Shown here: positions 18,510-27,126 of the stretch, one piece after another
Position numbering within the stretch: the stretch's first letter is position 1
Layout of the letters: every line of letters starts with the position of its first letter
Assembly: GCA_965248805.1 (NCBI GenBank)
Contig: CBDFKJ010000009.1
Span: 744,001 to 808,000, forward strand
Length of the DNA: 64,000 bases
From: CBDFKJ01 sp965248805
GTDB lineage: Bacteria; Pseudomonadota; Alphaproteobacteria; UBA6615
Reading direction: 5' to 3'
Program-made: the position numbers and the translations under genes
Notes under the pieces: generated by a model
Told to the model about the DNA's origin: nothing
Databases searched by the model: none
Seen by the model: the letters and a program-made list of their open reading frames with translations, nothing else

Positions 18510-19507
18510 TGAGCGGATCGGCGAAATTCCTGATCCTGGGCTCGAACTCCTTCTCCGGCGCGACATTCGCAGACTACCTGGCGGCGGGCGGCCACGATGT
18601 GTTGGCGACCAGCCGATCGCCGGAACCGCACGACGCGTTTCTGCCTTACAAATGGCATAAGCGTCCCGGCAGTGTGCGCTTCTCCAGAATCGATCTCAAT
18701 TACGACCTCGACGAGCTCGACGCGCTCATGCAGCGGGAACGGCCGACGCACGTCGTCAACTTCGCCGCGCAAAGCATGGTCGGCGAGAGCTGGAAGCATC
18801 CCGACCATTGGATGACGACAAATGTCGTCGCGACGGTGCGGTTGCACGAGCGGCTGCGCGGGCACGACTTTATCGAGCGCTATGTTCACGTGACCACGCC
18901 TGAGGTCTACGGCTCGAGTGACAGCTGGATCGACGAGGAAGCGCCGTTCAATCCGTCGACGCCCTACGCCGTCTCGCGTGCGGCCGGCGACATGTCGCTG
19001 CGCACCTACTTCGCGCAGTACGGTTTCCCGGTCTTGTTTACGCGGGCGGCGAACGTATACGGGCCCGGTCAGCAGCTCTATCGTGTGATCCCGCGTACGA
19101 TTCTGGCGGCCATGGGCGGTCCCAAGCTGCGTCTTGACGGTGGCGGCAAATCGATGCGGGTGTTCATCCATATGAACGACGTTGCCGCCGCCACGCTGGA
19201 GATCGCGACCGACGGCAAGCTCGGGGAGACCTATCACATCTCCGGATATGAGCTGGTTTCGATCCGCACCCTGGTGGAAATGATCCTGAGCCGATTTAAG
19301 GCGACGCTCGACGACTGCGCAGAGGTCAGCCCGGAACGGCCGGGCAAGGACAGCGCCTACATGCTCGATTCCGTGAAGCTGCGAACCGAGCTCGGTTGGC
19401 GGGACAAGATTTCGCTGCAGGAGGGCGTCGACGACACGATTGAGTGGGCGCGACGGTTCGCAGACGTCCTGCCGAAGCTGCCGCAGTCCTATGAGCACAG
19501 GCCGTGA
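18509..19507 (+). CDS. RmlB/GMD-type SDR with Arg in the YxxxK position
   Basis: A 332-residue extended SDR. FLILGSNSFSG (residues 6-16) is the NAD site, with Ser replacing the middle Gly of GxxGxxG. HVTTPEVYG corresponds to HVSTDEVYG of dTDP-glucose 4,6-dehydratases, and NVYGPGQ follows. The catalytic Tyr-x3-Lys reads YAVSR here, so the Lys is Arg. Activity may be altered, or Arg may substitute. It starts at ATG 18509, sharing the A of the gmhA stop. A 4,6-dehydratase would give a deoxy-keto nucleotide sugar, the substrate needed by C-methyltransferases and aminotransferases; this fits the locus but is inference. Confidence 0.75.
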   Translation: MSGSAKFLILGSNSFSGATFADYLAAGGHDVLATSRSPEPHDAFLPYKWHKRPGSVRFSRIDLNYDLDELDALMQRERPTHVVNFAAQSMVGESWKHPDHWMTTNVVATVRLHERLRGHDFIERYVHVTTPEVYGSSDSWIDEEAPFNPSTPYAVSRAAGDMSLRTYFAQYGFPVLFTRAANVYGPGQQLYRVIPRTILAAMGGPKLRLDGGGKSMRVFIHMNDVAAATLEIATDGKLGETYHISGYELVSIRTLVEMILSRFKATLDDCAEVSPERPGKDSAYMLDSVKLRTELGWRDKISLQEGVDDTIEWARRFADVLPKLPQSYEHRP

Positions 19508-19514
19508 TCGCATC

Positions 19515-20414
19515 ATGCGACCGGCGATCCCTTTGCGCGCGTCGTGGTCGCATGCCGTGGGGCACCCCGCGGTGAGCGCGCCGACCGCCATCAGGACCGT
19601 CGACGTCACCAAGCTGGCGGACGTTGCCGCACGGCTGCGGGGCAAGGTCATCGAAATGAGCCACCGGGCGCGAACCGCGCACCTTGGCTCGTCGCTGTCG
19701 TGTTGCGACATCGTCGTAGCGGCCTATTGGCATGCCTGCAGGATCGACCCCGACCGTCCGACCGACCCGGAGCGCGACCGTTTCATCCTGTCAAAGGGAC
19801 ATGCCGCGAGCACGCTTTACGCCGGCCTGGCTTTCAAGGGGTTCTATCCGGTCGATATGCTCGACAGCTTCTGTCGCGATGGGGGCAAGCTGGCGGAGCA
19901 TCCGCCGGCCAACCTGCTCCCCGGCGTGGAGGCCGCGACCGGCTCGTTGGGACACGGCCTGCCGATCGGCAACGGCATGGCTCTCGCCGGACGGATCAAG
20001 GGTCAGCGCTTTCGCGTGTACGCGCTGCTTTCGGACGGCGAGTGCAATGAAGGCTCGGTATGGGAGGCGGCGATGTTCGCCGCCGCGCACAGGCTGGAGA
20101 ACGTCTGCGTGATCGTCGATTACAACAAGTGGCAGGCGACCGCACGGTCGAACGAGACGCTCGCGCTGGCGCCGTTGAGCGACAAATGGCGCGCGTTCGG
20201 CTGGGACGCGACCGAGGTTGATGGCCATGACATCGGCGCGCTTGCCACGCTCATGTCCGGCGTTCCGAACGGCTCCGGCCGACCGGTCGCGATCATCGCC
20301 CATACCGTCAAGGGCAAGGGCGTGTCGTTCATGGAAGACGACAACAACTGGCACTATCGCGCGCCCACCGCCGAGGAGGTCGTCGCCGCGCACAAGGAGC
20401 TGGGCTTGGCATGA
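19515..20414 (+). CDS. Transketolase, N-terminal (TPP-binding) subunit
   Basis: A subunit of 299 residues from ATG 19515, or 280 from GTG 19572; the conserved domain begins close to the latter. HLGSSLSCCDIVVAAYW, ILSKGHAASTLYAGLA and TGSLGHGLPIGNGMALAG are hallmarks. SDGECNEGSVWEAAMFAA and the following VDYNKWQA give the GDG...N thiamine-diphosphate/Mg site. Split transketolases encode the two halves as separate genes; the partner starts at 20411, overlapping this stop. In sugar-cluster settings such pairs move a two-carbon ketol unit to make higher-carbon or branched sugars. It may equally supply sedoheptulose 7-phosphate for the GmhA-like gene. Confidence 0.85.
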   Translation: MRPAIPLRASWSHAVGHPAVSAPTAIRTVDVTKLADVAARLRGKVIEMSHRARTAHLGSSLSCCDIVVAAYWHACRIDPDRPTDPERDRFILSKGHAASTLYAGLAFKGFYPVDMLDSFCRDGGKLAEHPPANLLPGVEAATGSLGHGLPIGNGMALAGRIKGQRFRVYALLSDGECNEGSVWEAAMFAAAHRLENVCVIVDYNKWQATARSNETLALAPLSDKWRAFGWDATEVDGHDIGALATLMSGVPNGSGRPVAIIAHTVKGKGVSFMEDDNNWHYRAPTAEEVVAAHKELGLA

Positions 20415-21349
20415 GGAATGCCTTCGCCGATGAACTGACCAAACTCGGCGGTGAAGATCCGCGAATCGTGATGCTGTCGGGGGACATCGGCAACAGGCTG
20501 TTCGACAAGTTTAAGGCCGCGCATACAGGGCGTTTCTACAATTGCGGCGTGGCCGAAGCCAATATGATGGGCGTCGCCGCCGGCATGGCCATGTCCGGGT
20601 TGCGCCCTATCGCCTATACGATCACGCCGTTCGTGACGACCCGCTGCCTGGAGCAGATCCGCGTCGACGTGTGCTACCACGAAGCGCCCGTGACGATCGT
20701 TGCCGTGGGTGCGGGCCTTTCCTATGCCGGCCTCGGTCCTACCCACCACTCGTGCGAGGACATCTCGTTCCTGCGATCCATTCCGAACATGGTGGTCATC
20801 TGTCCCGGCGACGCCTGGGAGGTCCGCGCCGCGCTCCGCGCCGCAATCGGGCAGCAGCACCCGGTCTACATTCGCATGGGCAAGAAGGGCGAGCCGCTCG
20901 TCCACGACGACATCCCGCCCGATTTCGCCATTGGCCGCGCGATCACGATCGAGGATGGAACCGACGTCTGCCTGCTGTCGACCGGCAACATGCTGCCGGT
21001 GGTTATCGAAGCTGCGCACCTGCTCAAGGAAAAAGGCGTGTCGGCCAGAGTCGTCAGCTTCCACACGATTAAACCGCTCGACGAGGCCTGCCTCGAAGCG
21101 GCATTCACCGCGTTCCCGCTGGTCGCGACGATCGAGGAACATTCGCTGATCGGCGGCCTTGGCGCCGCCGCCGCGGAGTGGGTCATCGACCACGCCGTCA
21201 AGCCCAATACGTTCCTACGGTTCGGCACTAGGGACGCCTTTTACAAGCTGTCCGGTGAGCAGGAGTACGCTCGGGAGCAACTCGGCCTCTCGGCTCCGCA
21301 GATCGCCGACCGAGTCTTCACGGCACTTTCACGGGCGCAGATGCCATGA
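20411..21349 (+). CDS. Transketolase, C-terminal (pyrimidine-binding) subunit
   Basis: A 312-residue subunit. It contains the pyrimidine domain (CGVAEANMMGVAAGMAMSG) with the Glu that activates thiamine diphosphate, and THHSCEDISFL. The C-terminal transketolase domain reads VCLLSTGNMLPVVIEAA and EEHSLIGGLGAAAAEW. It makes the heterodimer with the previous gene, whose stop overlaps its ATG (20411) by four bases, so equimolar synthesis is expected. The pair is complete and intact. Housekeeping transketolases are normally a single chain of about 660 residues, so a split pair inside a glycan operon points to a dedicated sugar-building role. Confidence 0.85.
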   Translation: MRNAFADELTKLGGEDPRIVMLSGDIGNRLFDKFKAAHTGRFYNCGVAEANMMGVAAGMAMSGLRPIAYTITPFVTTRCLEQIRVDVCYHEAPVTIVAVGAGLSYAGLGPTHHSCEDISFLRSIPNMVVICPGDAWEVRAALRAAIGQQHPVYIRMGKKGEPLVHDDIPPDFAIGRAITIEDGTDVCLLSTGNMLPVVIEAAHLLKEKGVSARVVSFHTIKPLDEACLEAAFTAFPLVATIEEHSLIGGLGAAAAEWVIDHAVKPNTFLRFGTRDAFYKLSGEQEYAREQLGLSAPQIADRVFTALSRAQMP

Positions 21350-22386
21350 AGACGGCGGCGGCTATACTGGTTGAGACGGGGCGGCCCCTGGTTTTGGCTG
21401 AGCTTGAGGTCCCCGCGCTCAAGCCCGGTCAAGTGCTCGTGGAGATCGGATACTCCGGCGCCTGCGGCACGCAGGTGATGGAGGTGCGCGGGCACAAGGG
21501 CGAGGACAGATGGCTGCCACACTGTCTCGGTCACGAGGGCACGGGAACGGTGCTCGAAGCGGGTGGCGCCGTCACCAAGGTCCGCGCGGGCGATCCGGTC
21601 GTCCTATCCTGGATCAAGGGCAGCGGCATCGAAGCCGGCGGGTCGGTCTACGACTGGGAAGGCAAGAAAGTGAACGCAGGCGGCGTCACGACTTTTCAAC
21701 GTTATGCCGTGATCAGCGAGAATCGCCTGACCCTGCTGCCCGATGGTCTGCCGATGGATATAGCCGTTCTGCTTGGATGCGCCGCGCCGACCGGCATGGG
21801 CGCGGTGTTCAACGTGATGCGGATCACGGCCGGGCAATCGGTTGCCGTGTTAGGCACCGGCGGCATCGGACTGAACGCCTGTTTGGGCGCTGCGTTTGGC
21901 GGTGGCATGCCGCTGATCGGCATCGACCCCAACCCGGCGCGGCGTGAATTGGCGACGACGTTCGGCGCAACGCACGTGGTCGACCCGACGGACGTGGACG
22001 TGGTGGCGGTGATCAAGGAGATCGTCCCGGGTGGCGTTGATATTGCGATCGAGGCCACGGGTGTTCCAGAGGTGGTGGCGCAGGCGGTCAATGCGACCCG
22101 TATGCAGGGCGGTCGCGCGGTCGTCATCGGCAACGCGCGCGCCGGCCAGGTGCTGTCGATCGATCCTGGCGTCTTCAACCAGGGTAAGAGTCTGCTCGGC
22201 ACGTGGGGCGGCGATTCGGTGCCCGATCGGGACTATGGCCGTTTCGCCCGCCTGCTCGGGTCCGGCCGCTTCCCGGTGGAGGCTCTGCTGGCAAAGCGAT
22301 ACCGGCTGGACGAGGCGGACGCCGCACTGCGCGACCTCGAGGCCGGTCAGGTGGGGCGCCCGCTCATCGACATGTCGCTGCATTGA
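21346..22386 (+). CDS. Zinc-dependent medium-chain alcohol dehydrogenase
   Basis: A 346-residue MDR enzyme. Catalytic zinc ligands are visible: Cys40 in SGACGTQV, His63-Glu64 in LGHEGTG, and Cys in LLGCAAPTGMGA. The NAD site is VLGTGGIGLNAC. The four-Cys structural zinc loop of classical ADHs is absent; the region reads GSGIEAGGSVYDWEG. It overlaps the transketolase stop by four bases. It resembles the formaldehyde/glutathione-type and polyol dehydrogenase branches; in this operon it probably oxidises or reduces a sugar-derived hydroxyl or aldehyde. The substrate is unknown. Confidence 0.8.
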   Translation: MKTAAAILVETGRPLVLAELEVPALKPGQVLVEIGYSGACGTQVMEVRGHKGEDRWLPHCLGHEGTGTVLEAGGAVTKVRAGDPVVLSWIKGSGIEAGGSVYDWEGKKVNAGGVTTFQRYAVISENRLTLLPDGLPMDIAVLLGCAAPTGMGAVFNVMRITAGQSVAVLGTGGIGLNACLGAAFGGGMPLIGIDPNPARRELATTFGATHVVDPTDVDVVAVIKEIVPGGVDIAIEATGVPEVVAQAVNATRMQGGRAVVIGNARAGQVLSIDPGVFNQGKSLLGTWGGDSVPDRDYGRFARLLGSGRFPVEALLAKRYRLDEADAALRDLEAGQVGRPLIDMSLH

Positions 22387-22392
22387 ACCAGA

Positions 22393-23013
22393 ATGCGCAT
22401 CGGCATCGATTTCGACAATACGATCGCGTGTTACGACGGCGTGTTCCACGCGGCCGGGGTCGAGCGCGGCCTGATCCCGCTCGACATCGCAACCGACAAG
22501 ACCAGTGTGCGCGATCATCTGCGCAGCCTCGGTCGGGACGCCGACTTCACCGTGCTCCAGGGCTACGTCTATGGCGCGCGCATGGGCTCAGTCTCGCTCT
22601 ATCCCGGTTTTGTCGACGCCCTGCAACAGATCGCGCGCGCCGGGCATGCGCTGTTCATCGTCAGCCACAAGACGCGAACGGCGATTGCCGGCCCGTCCTA
22701 TGACCTGCACGCCGCGGCGCGCCAGTTCCTGTCCGCCGAACAAATCGTGGGTGACGGCTGCGGCCAGATCCGGCCGGGGAGCGTGTTCTTCGAGCCGACC
22801 AAGGAGGAGAAGGTTGCACGGATCTCGCGGCTGGGCTGCGACGTATTCATCGATGATCTTCCCGAGCTCCTGGCCATGGATGGCTATCCCGACGAAATGC
22901 GCACGGTCTTGTTCGATCCGGACAACCAGTATCCCGCGGGCGTATGGCAAGGGCGCAGCTTCGAGACCTATGGCTCGTGGCCCGCGATCGGCGACGCGCT
23001 TCTCCGGGCGTGA
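22393..23013 (+). CDS. HAD-superfamily hydrolase
   Basis: A 206-residue protein. The nucleophile motif is IGIDFDNTIACYDG with Asp6 and Asp8. SHKTRTAI supplies the motif II Ser, PTKEEKV the motif III Lys, and FIDDLPELL the acidic motif IV. HAD enzymes of this size in glycan loci remove a phosphate from a sugar bisphosphate, the step done by GmhB between the kinase and nucleotidyltransferase activities of HldE. It is not a clear GmhB (no Cys-rich zinc loop), so the assignment to that step is inference from the GmhA-like and kinase genes nearby. It starts 6 bases after the dehydrogenase gene. Confidence 0.75.
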   Translation: MRIGIDFDNTIACYDGVFHAAGVERGLIPLDIATDKTSVRDHLRSLGRDADFTVLQGYVYGARMGSVSLYPGFVDALQQIARAGHALFIVSHKTRTAIAGPSYDLHAAARQFLSAEQIVGDGCGQIRPGSVFFEPTKEEKVARISRLGCDVFIDDLPELLAMDGYPDEMRTVLFDPDNQYPAGVWQGRSFETYGSWPAIGDALLRA

Positions 23014-23023
23014 GGTAGGGGTC

Positions 23024-24052
23024 GTGTCGCTTTCCGAGGCTGAGCTGCTTGCCGCCGCCGAACGACTGACGGCCTCTGCGGGGCGGCCGCAGCCTGTCGC
23101 CCTCGAGCGGCTATCCGGCGGGCGCAACAATCGTGTATTCCGCGTTGTAGTGGCCGACGGCCCGCCGCTTTTCCTGAAGTCCTACTTCGCGGACCCGCGC
23201 GACACGCGGCAAAGGTTAGCGGCGGAATGGCGTTTTCTGACGTATGCCTGGCGCAAGGGCATCCGCACGATTGCCGAGCCCTTGGCGGCGGAGCGGGAGA
23301 CGCATACGGGGCTGTACAGCTATGTCACCGGGCGCAAGCTCGCCGCGGGCGAACTTTCCGAGGCCCATGTCGACGCCGCCGCCGACTTCGTGCTGGCGCT
23401 GAACGCGCCGCCGCCCCACATGGACGAGCTGCCGCCCGGCTCGGAGGCCTGTTTCTCGCTCGCCCAGCACCTCGCGACAATCGACCGCCGTGTCCGCCAA
23501 CTTTCCACGCTGCACCGGGCCGCACCCTATCGAGACGACGTCGAGCGATTTGTACAGGGCGAACTGGGGCCCCTTTGGGGCGAGGTGCGCAGGCGCATCG
23601 AGGACGATGCGGCCGGTCTCGGCCTGTCGTTGGAGACGGAACTCGCCGGTGACGAGACCGTGGTGTCGCCGTCCGATTTTGGCTTCCACAACGCGCTCGT
23701 GGAAGAAAGCGGCCGCGTGGTCTTCACCGACTTCGAGTACGCCGGCCTCGACGATCCGGCGAAGCTGGTCTGCGACTTTTTCTGTCAGCCCGATGTGCCG
23801 CCGCCCCTTGAACATTACGCGCGTTTCGTCGAAAAGGTGATTGGCGGCCTCGACCTGCGGCCCGTGCACGAAGCGCGCTGCCGCTTGCTCATGGACGCCT
23901 ACCGACTCAAGTGGATCTGCATCATCCTCAACGACTTCCGAGACCTCGGTGCTGCCCAGCGGGCCTTCGCCGGCACCGACGCCTGGGCCCAGCGCTGCGA
24001 AGTTCAACTTCGCAAGGCCGAGGCAAAAATAGGCGAAGTCCAAGCCGCATGA
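23024..24052 (+). CDS. APH-family kinase-like protein
   Basis: A 342-residue protein of the aminoglycoside-phosphotransferase/choline-kinase fold. LSGGRNNRVFRVVV is the glycine-rich loop, LFLKSYF carries the ATP-binding Lys, VVSPSDFGFHNALV holds the catalytic Asp in a loop normally HGDxxxxN, and VVFTDFEYAGLDDP is the metal-binding Asp motif. The His before the catalytic Asp is Ser, an unusual change. Such enzymes in polysaccharide loci phosphorylate sugars or choline-type groups. It starts with GTG 23024 after GAGGTAGGGG, 10 bases after the HAD gene. It may be the anomeric or side-chain kinase of the pathway. Confidence 0.75.
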   Translation: MSLSEAELLAAAERLTASAGRPQPVALERLSGGRNNRVFRVVVADGPPLFLKSYFADPRDTRQRLAAEWRFLTYAWRKGIRTIAEPLAAERETHTGLYSYVTGRKLAAGELSEAHVDAAADFVLALNAPPPHMDELPPGSEACFSLAQHLATIDRRVRQLSTLHRAAPYRDDVERFVQGELGPLWGEVRRRIEDDAAGLGLSLETELAGDETVVSPSDFGFHNALVEESGRVVFTDFEYAGLDDPAKLVCDFFCQPDVPPPLEHYARFVEKVIGGLDLRPVHEARCRLLMDAYRLKWICIILNDFRDLGAAQRAFAGTDAWAQRCEVQLRKAEAKIGEVQAA

Positions 24053-24083
24053 TATCCTTGTGATCTGAGGGCCGGGGGAGCCG

Positions 24084-24746
24084 ATGACATATCGCCAGTT
24101 CGTGACGGCGAACCACGCATCGACGAAGCGCGACTATCTTGGCCGGGTGACCGAGCGCGACAAGGCCGAGGTCGCCGAGCTGGCGATCCAGTACGATGTT
24201 GACTACTGGGATGGCGGCCGACAGGCCGGGTATGGCGGCTACAAGTATGACGGCCGGTGGCGAAAAGTCGCCGACGCCATGGTCGCGGCTTACGGGATAA
24301 AGCCCGACATGCGCATTCTAGACATAGGGTGCGGCAAGGGTTTCCTGCTGCATGATTTCACCGAGTCCTGCCCGGGCGTTGAAGTCGCCGGCCTTGATAT
24401 CTCGCGCTACGCCATCGAGCATGCGATGGACTCGGTGAAGCCGTTCCTGCACGAGGGCACCGCCGCGGATCTGCCGTGGCCGGACAACCATTTTGACCTC
24501 ATCGTGTCCACCAACACGCTACACAATCTCTACATCTACGACCTGTGGTCCGCGTTCGCGGAGATCGAGCGCGTCTGCCGCGGAGCCAAGTACATCTGTG
24601 TCGAGGCCTATCGCAACGAACGCGAGAAGGTGAACCTGATGTACTGGCAACTGACCTGTCGGGCCTTTCATACGCCGGCCGAATGGGAGTGGGTGTTCGA
24701 TCAGACCCGATACTCGGGCGATTATGAGTACGTCTTCTTTGGGTGA
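24084..24746 (+). CDS. Class I SAM-dependent methyltransferase
   Basis: A 220-residue Methyltransf_11-type enzyme: ILDIGCGKGFLLHDF (78-92) is the SAM-binding motif I, VAGLDISRYAIEHAM is motif II, and DNHFDLIVSTNTLHNL is the motif IV region. It methylates an oxygen or carbon using SAM; the acceptor is probably a nucleotide sugar or glycan intermediate, as it lies in the operon with a second and third methyltransferase immediately downstream. The next gene begins 23 bases inside its end. Confidence 0.8.
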   Translation: MTYRQFVTANHASTKRDYLGRVTERDKAEVAELAIQYDVDYWDGGRQAGYGGYKYDGRWRKVADAMVAAYGIKPDMRILDIGCGKGFLLHDFTESCPGVEVAGLDISRYAIEHAMDSVKPFLHEGTAADLPWPDNHFDLIVSTNTLHNLYIYDLWSAFAEIERVCRGAKYICVEAYRNEREKVNLMYWQLTCRAFHTPAEWEWVFDQTRYSGDYEYVFFG

Positions 24747-26082
24747 GTCCGGAGCGATGCCGCTGGAGGAGGTTCCAATGCGTGGAGCACACGCCGCCCC
24801 GATTAGCGAGACCGTGACCGCGGAAACGGGCCATGAGGAGTCCGCCAGTTTGTCGCGGCGCCGCGGCGACTGCAGGCTCTGTCATTCGACCGATTTGGAC
24901 CAATGCGTTCCGCTGCCTCCGTTGCCGGTCGCGTCGCCGAATGTCGGATCCAAGGCGACCGTGGACGAGATGGCGCCGGCGGACGTCTACAGATGTCTGT
25001 CCTGCGGTGCCCTGCAGTTGCTCACCATGGTTGATCCGGCATTCCAATATCGGTCGTTCAGGTACACCACGGCGATCTCGGTCGGCTTGCGCGAGCATTT
25101 TGAGGGCTTGATGCACCAGCTTTCGACGCGCGGTGATCTGGCGAAAAACGCCTTCGTCTTCGACATCGGCAGTAATGACGGTTCCGTGCTGCGGTTAGCC
25201 AAGGATCGAGACGCCCGTGTCCTGGGAATCGATCCGGCCGTCGACACCGCGGCGGCCGCGACCGCCGACGGCATCCCCACCATCGGAGACTTTTTCAGCG
25301 AGGCCGTGGGCCGCGAGATCGCGGCCGAATACGGCCCTGCGGATGTCGTTATATCGGCAAATACCGTCGCCAACATCGACGACCTCGATGACTTCTTCGC
25401 CGGTGTGAACGCCGTGCTGGCGCCCGGCGGTGTCTTTGTGATCGAGACCCAGTACGCGCTCGACGTGCTCGAGGCGACGCTGCTCGATGTCATTTACCAC
25501 GAGCACATTTCCTACTTTTCGGTGCGGCCAGCCCAGACGTTCCTGGCGCGCCACGGCTTGGAGCTCGTCGACTGCGAGCGCATTGCGCCCAAGGGCGGTT
25601 CGATCCGCTTCTACATTCAAAAGCGTGGCGGACCGCGGCCCGTTCGCAAGCGCGTCGAGGAGTTGATCGCGCGGGAGCAGGCGAAGGGGCTTTACGGGCC
25701 GGAGCTCTACAACGATTTCAATGGGCGCGTGGCGAAACTCTCGTCGGAGGTTTGCGCGCGGCTCGAGGAGTCCCGAAAGAAGACCGGCCGGGCGCTCGCG
25801 TTCGGCAGCTCCGTGGGCTGTGCCGCACTCATCCACTACTTCGAGCTCGGTTCGTTTCTCGACGCGATCTTCGATGAACAGCCCTTCGTGAATTACCTGC
25901 GCAAGCCGGGCGGGACGATTCCGGTCCTGTCCGGAAACCAACTTATGAACGAAACCGCCGCCGACGTCGCCGTGCTGGCGTGGCGCTACGCAGACGGCAT
26001 CGCTGACAAGCAGAGCACCTTCCGCAACGCCGGTGGACGCTTCTATACGGTGTTGCCTGAAGTCCGCCTTGTGGCCGAATGA
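24724..26082 (+). CDS. Sugar C-methyltransferase-like (TylCIII-type) protein
   Basis: A 452-residue protein with a zinc-binding N-terminus, CRLC at 50-53 and CLSC at 91-94. The SAM domain (FDIGSNDGSVL, DVVISANTVANI) and the family block YHEHISYFS follow, and the C-terminal sugar-binding domain reads ALAFGSSVGCAALI. This is the layout of C-methyltransferases that add a branching methyl to a 4-keto or 3-keto nucleotide sugar. The first 45 residues are low complexity, and later ATGs at 24757 or 24778 could be the true start. Function is inferred by family; the sugar is unknown. Confidence 0.8.
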   Translation: MSTSSLGESGAMPLEEVPMRGAHAAPISETVTAETGHEESASLSRRRGDCRLCHSTDLDQCVPLPPLPVASPNVGSKATVDEMAPADVYRCLSCGALQLLTMVDPAFQYRSFRYTTAISVGLREHFEGLMHQLSTRGDLAKNAFVFDIGSNDGSVLRLAKDRDARVLGIDPAVDTAAAATADGIPTIGDFFSEAVGREIAAEYGPADVVISANTVANIDDLDDFFAGVNAVLAPGGVFVIETQYALDVLEATLLDVIYHEHISYFSVRPAQTFLARHGLELVDCERIAPKGGSIRFYIQKRGGPRPVRKRVEELIAREQAKGLYGPELYNDFNGRVAKLSSEVCARLEESRKKTGRALAFGSSVGCAALIHYFELGSFLDAIFDEQPFVNYLRKPGGTIPVLSGNQLMNETAADVAVLAWRYADGIADKQSTFRNAGGRFYTVLPEVRLVAE

Positions 26083-26097
26083 GTTTCGGGGAAAGCC

Positions 26098-27123
26098 ATG
26101 GCTGAAATGACCGAAGTCACAGTCGTTGCGGATGTCGGTGCCCGGTATGGCATTTACCCGAGTTGGAACGGGTTCGACGGTAGGCTGCGCTACATCGCCT
26201 TCGAGCCCGACCCGGAGGAGGCCGAGCGCCTGCGTGCCGTAGTGAGCGCGACCCCGACCCTTCAGTACGAAGTTCTGCCGATGGCCCTTGATCAGTACGA
26301 AGGCCAACGCGACTTCCACCTTCTGAAGCATCGTGGGCTCAGTTCGTGTCTGAAGCCCGACCTGACTTCGGAGTGCTTCCGGCATTTGAAACCCGGTCAG
26401 GCGGAGATCGAAAAGATACTGAAAATGGATGTCCGCAGGCTCGACGGCGTGCTGGCCGAGATGGACATCATGGCGGACTTCTTGAAGGTGGATACCGAGG
26501 GGACAGAGCAGGACGTCATCCAGGGCTCCGAGGGGCTGATCGAACAGGGCGTTCTTGGCATTCGCTCGAGTTGCAACTTTCAGCCGTGTTTCATTGGCCA
26601 GCGCCTGTTTTCGGAGACCCACGACTACTTGCTCGAACGCGACTTCTTTCTGCTCAACCTGGACTACAAGGGCTACGGCTATCCGCGCCTGGGCCTGTTC
26701 CGCAAGCCGGACCCCATCGAGAACGAGGATTTTCGCTACGGCATCCTGGTCGCAGCGGACGCTGTCTGGCTGCGCAAGCTGGACTTTGTCGACAGGCGCT
26801 TCGGCGAAACGAGCCGGGCTCTTGCCCGTCTGAAGCTCGCCTATTTCTGCATGTTGAACAATGCGCCGGACCTTGGGGTCGATATTGCGCGTGAGACGCG
26901 CGCCCTCGACCTGCTAGCGCCTGCGGTCACCTCGACCCGGCTTTACCAGGCCCTCAAGCTACGCATGGCCCGATTTCTCGGCCGCTGGCGTACGGTGCCG
27001 GATGATCAGTGGGGCAAGGCCGCGGGGTTCTTCCACGATATCTTCGGCGAGGAACTCAGGGGCGGCAGCGACTTCTATCCGCAGATCCACGACATGATGC
27101 AGAGCCTGCGCGAGACCGCGTGA
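26098..27123 (+). CDS. FkbM-family methyltransferase
   Basis: A 341-residue protein with the FkbM core: VVADVGARYG near the start, YIAFEPDPEEAERL for the acidic loop, and FLKVDTEGTEQDVIQGS, the hallmark FkbM motif. The C-terminal 150 residues are helical and extra to the domain. FkbM proteins O-methylate sugars or other hydroxyls with SAM. It lies 15 bases after the C-methyltransferase gene. Three different methyltransferases in a row mean the final sugar is probably methylated at several positions or that some act on non-sugar groups. Confidence 0.75.
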   Translation: MAEMTEVTVVADVGARYGIYPSWNGFDGRLRYIAFEPDPEEAERLRAVVSATPTLQYEVLPMALDQYEGQRDFHLLKHRGLSSCLKPDLTSECFRHLKPGQAEIEKILKMDVRRLDGVLAEMDIMADFLKVDTEGTEQDVIQGSEGLIEQGVLGIRSSCNFQPCFIGQRLFSETHDYLLERDFFLLNLDYKGYGYPRLGLFRKPDPIENEDFRYGILVAADAVWLRKLDFVDRRFGETSRALARLKLAYFCMLNNAPDLGVDIARETRALDLLAPAVTSTRLYQALKLRMARFLGRWRTVPDDQWGKAAGFFHDIFGEELRGGSDFYPQIHDMMQSLRETA

Positions 27124-27126
27124 TCG

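Noticed and set aside
25195..26622. Minus-strand frame of 475 codons
   Set aside because: Antisense to the C-methyltransferase and FkbM genes; no motif.
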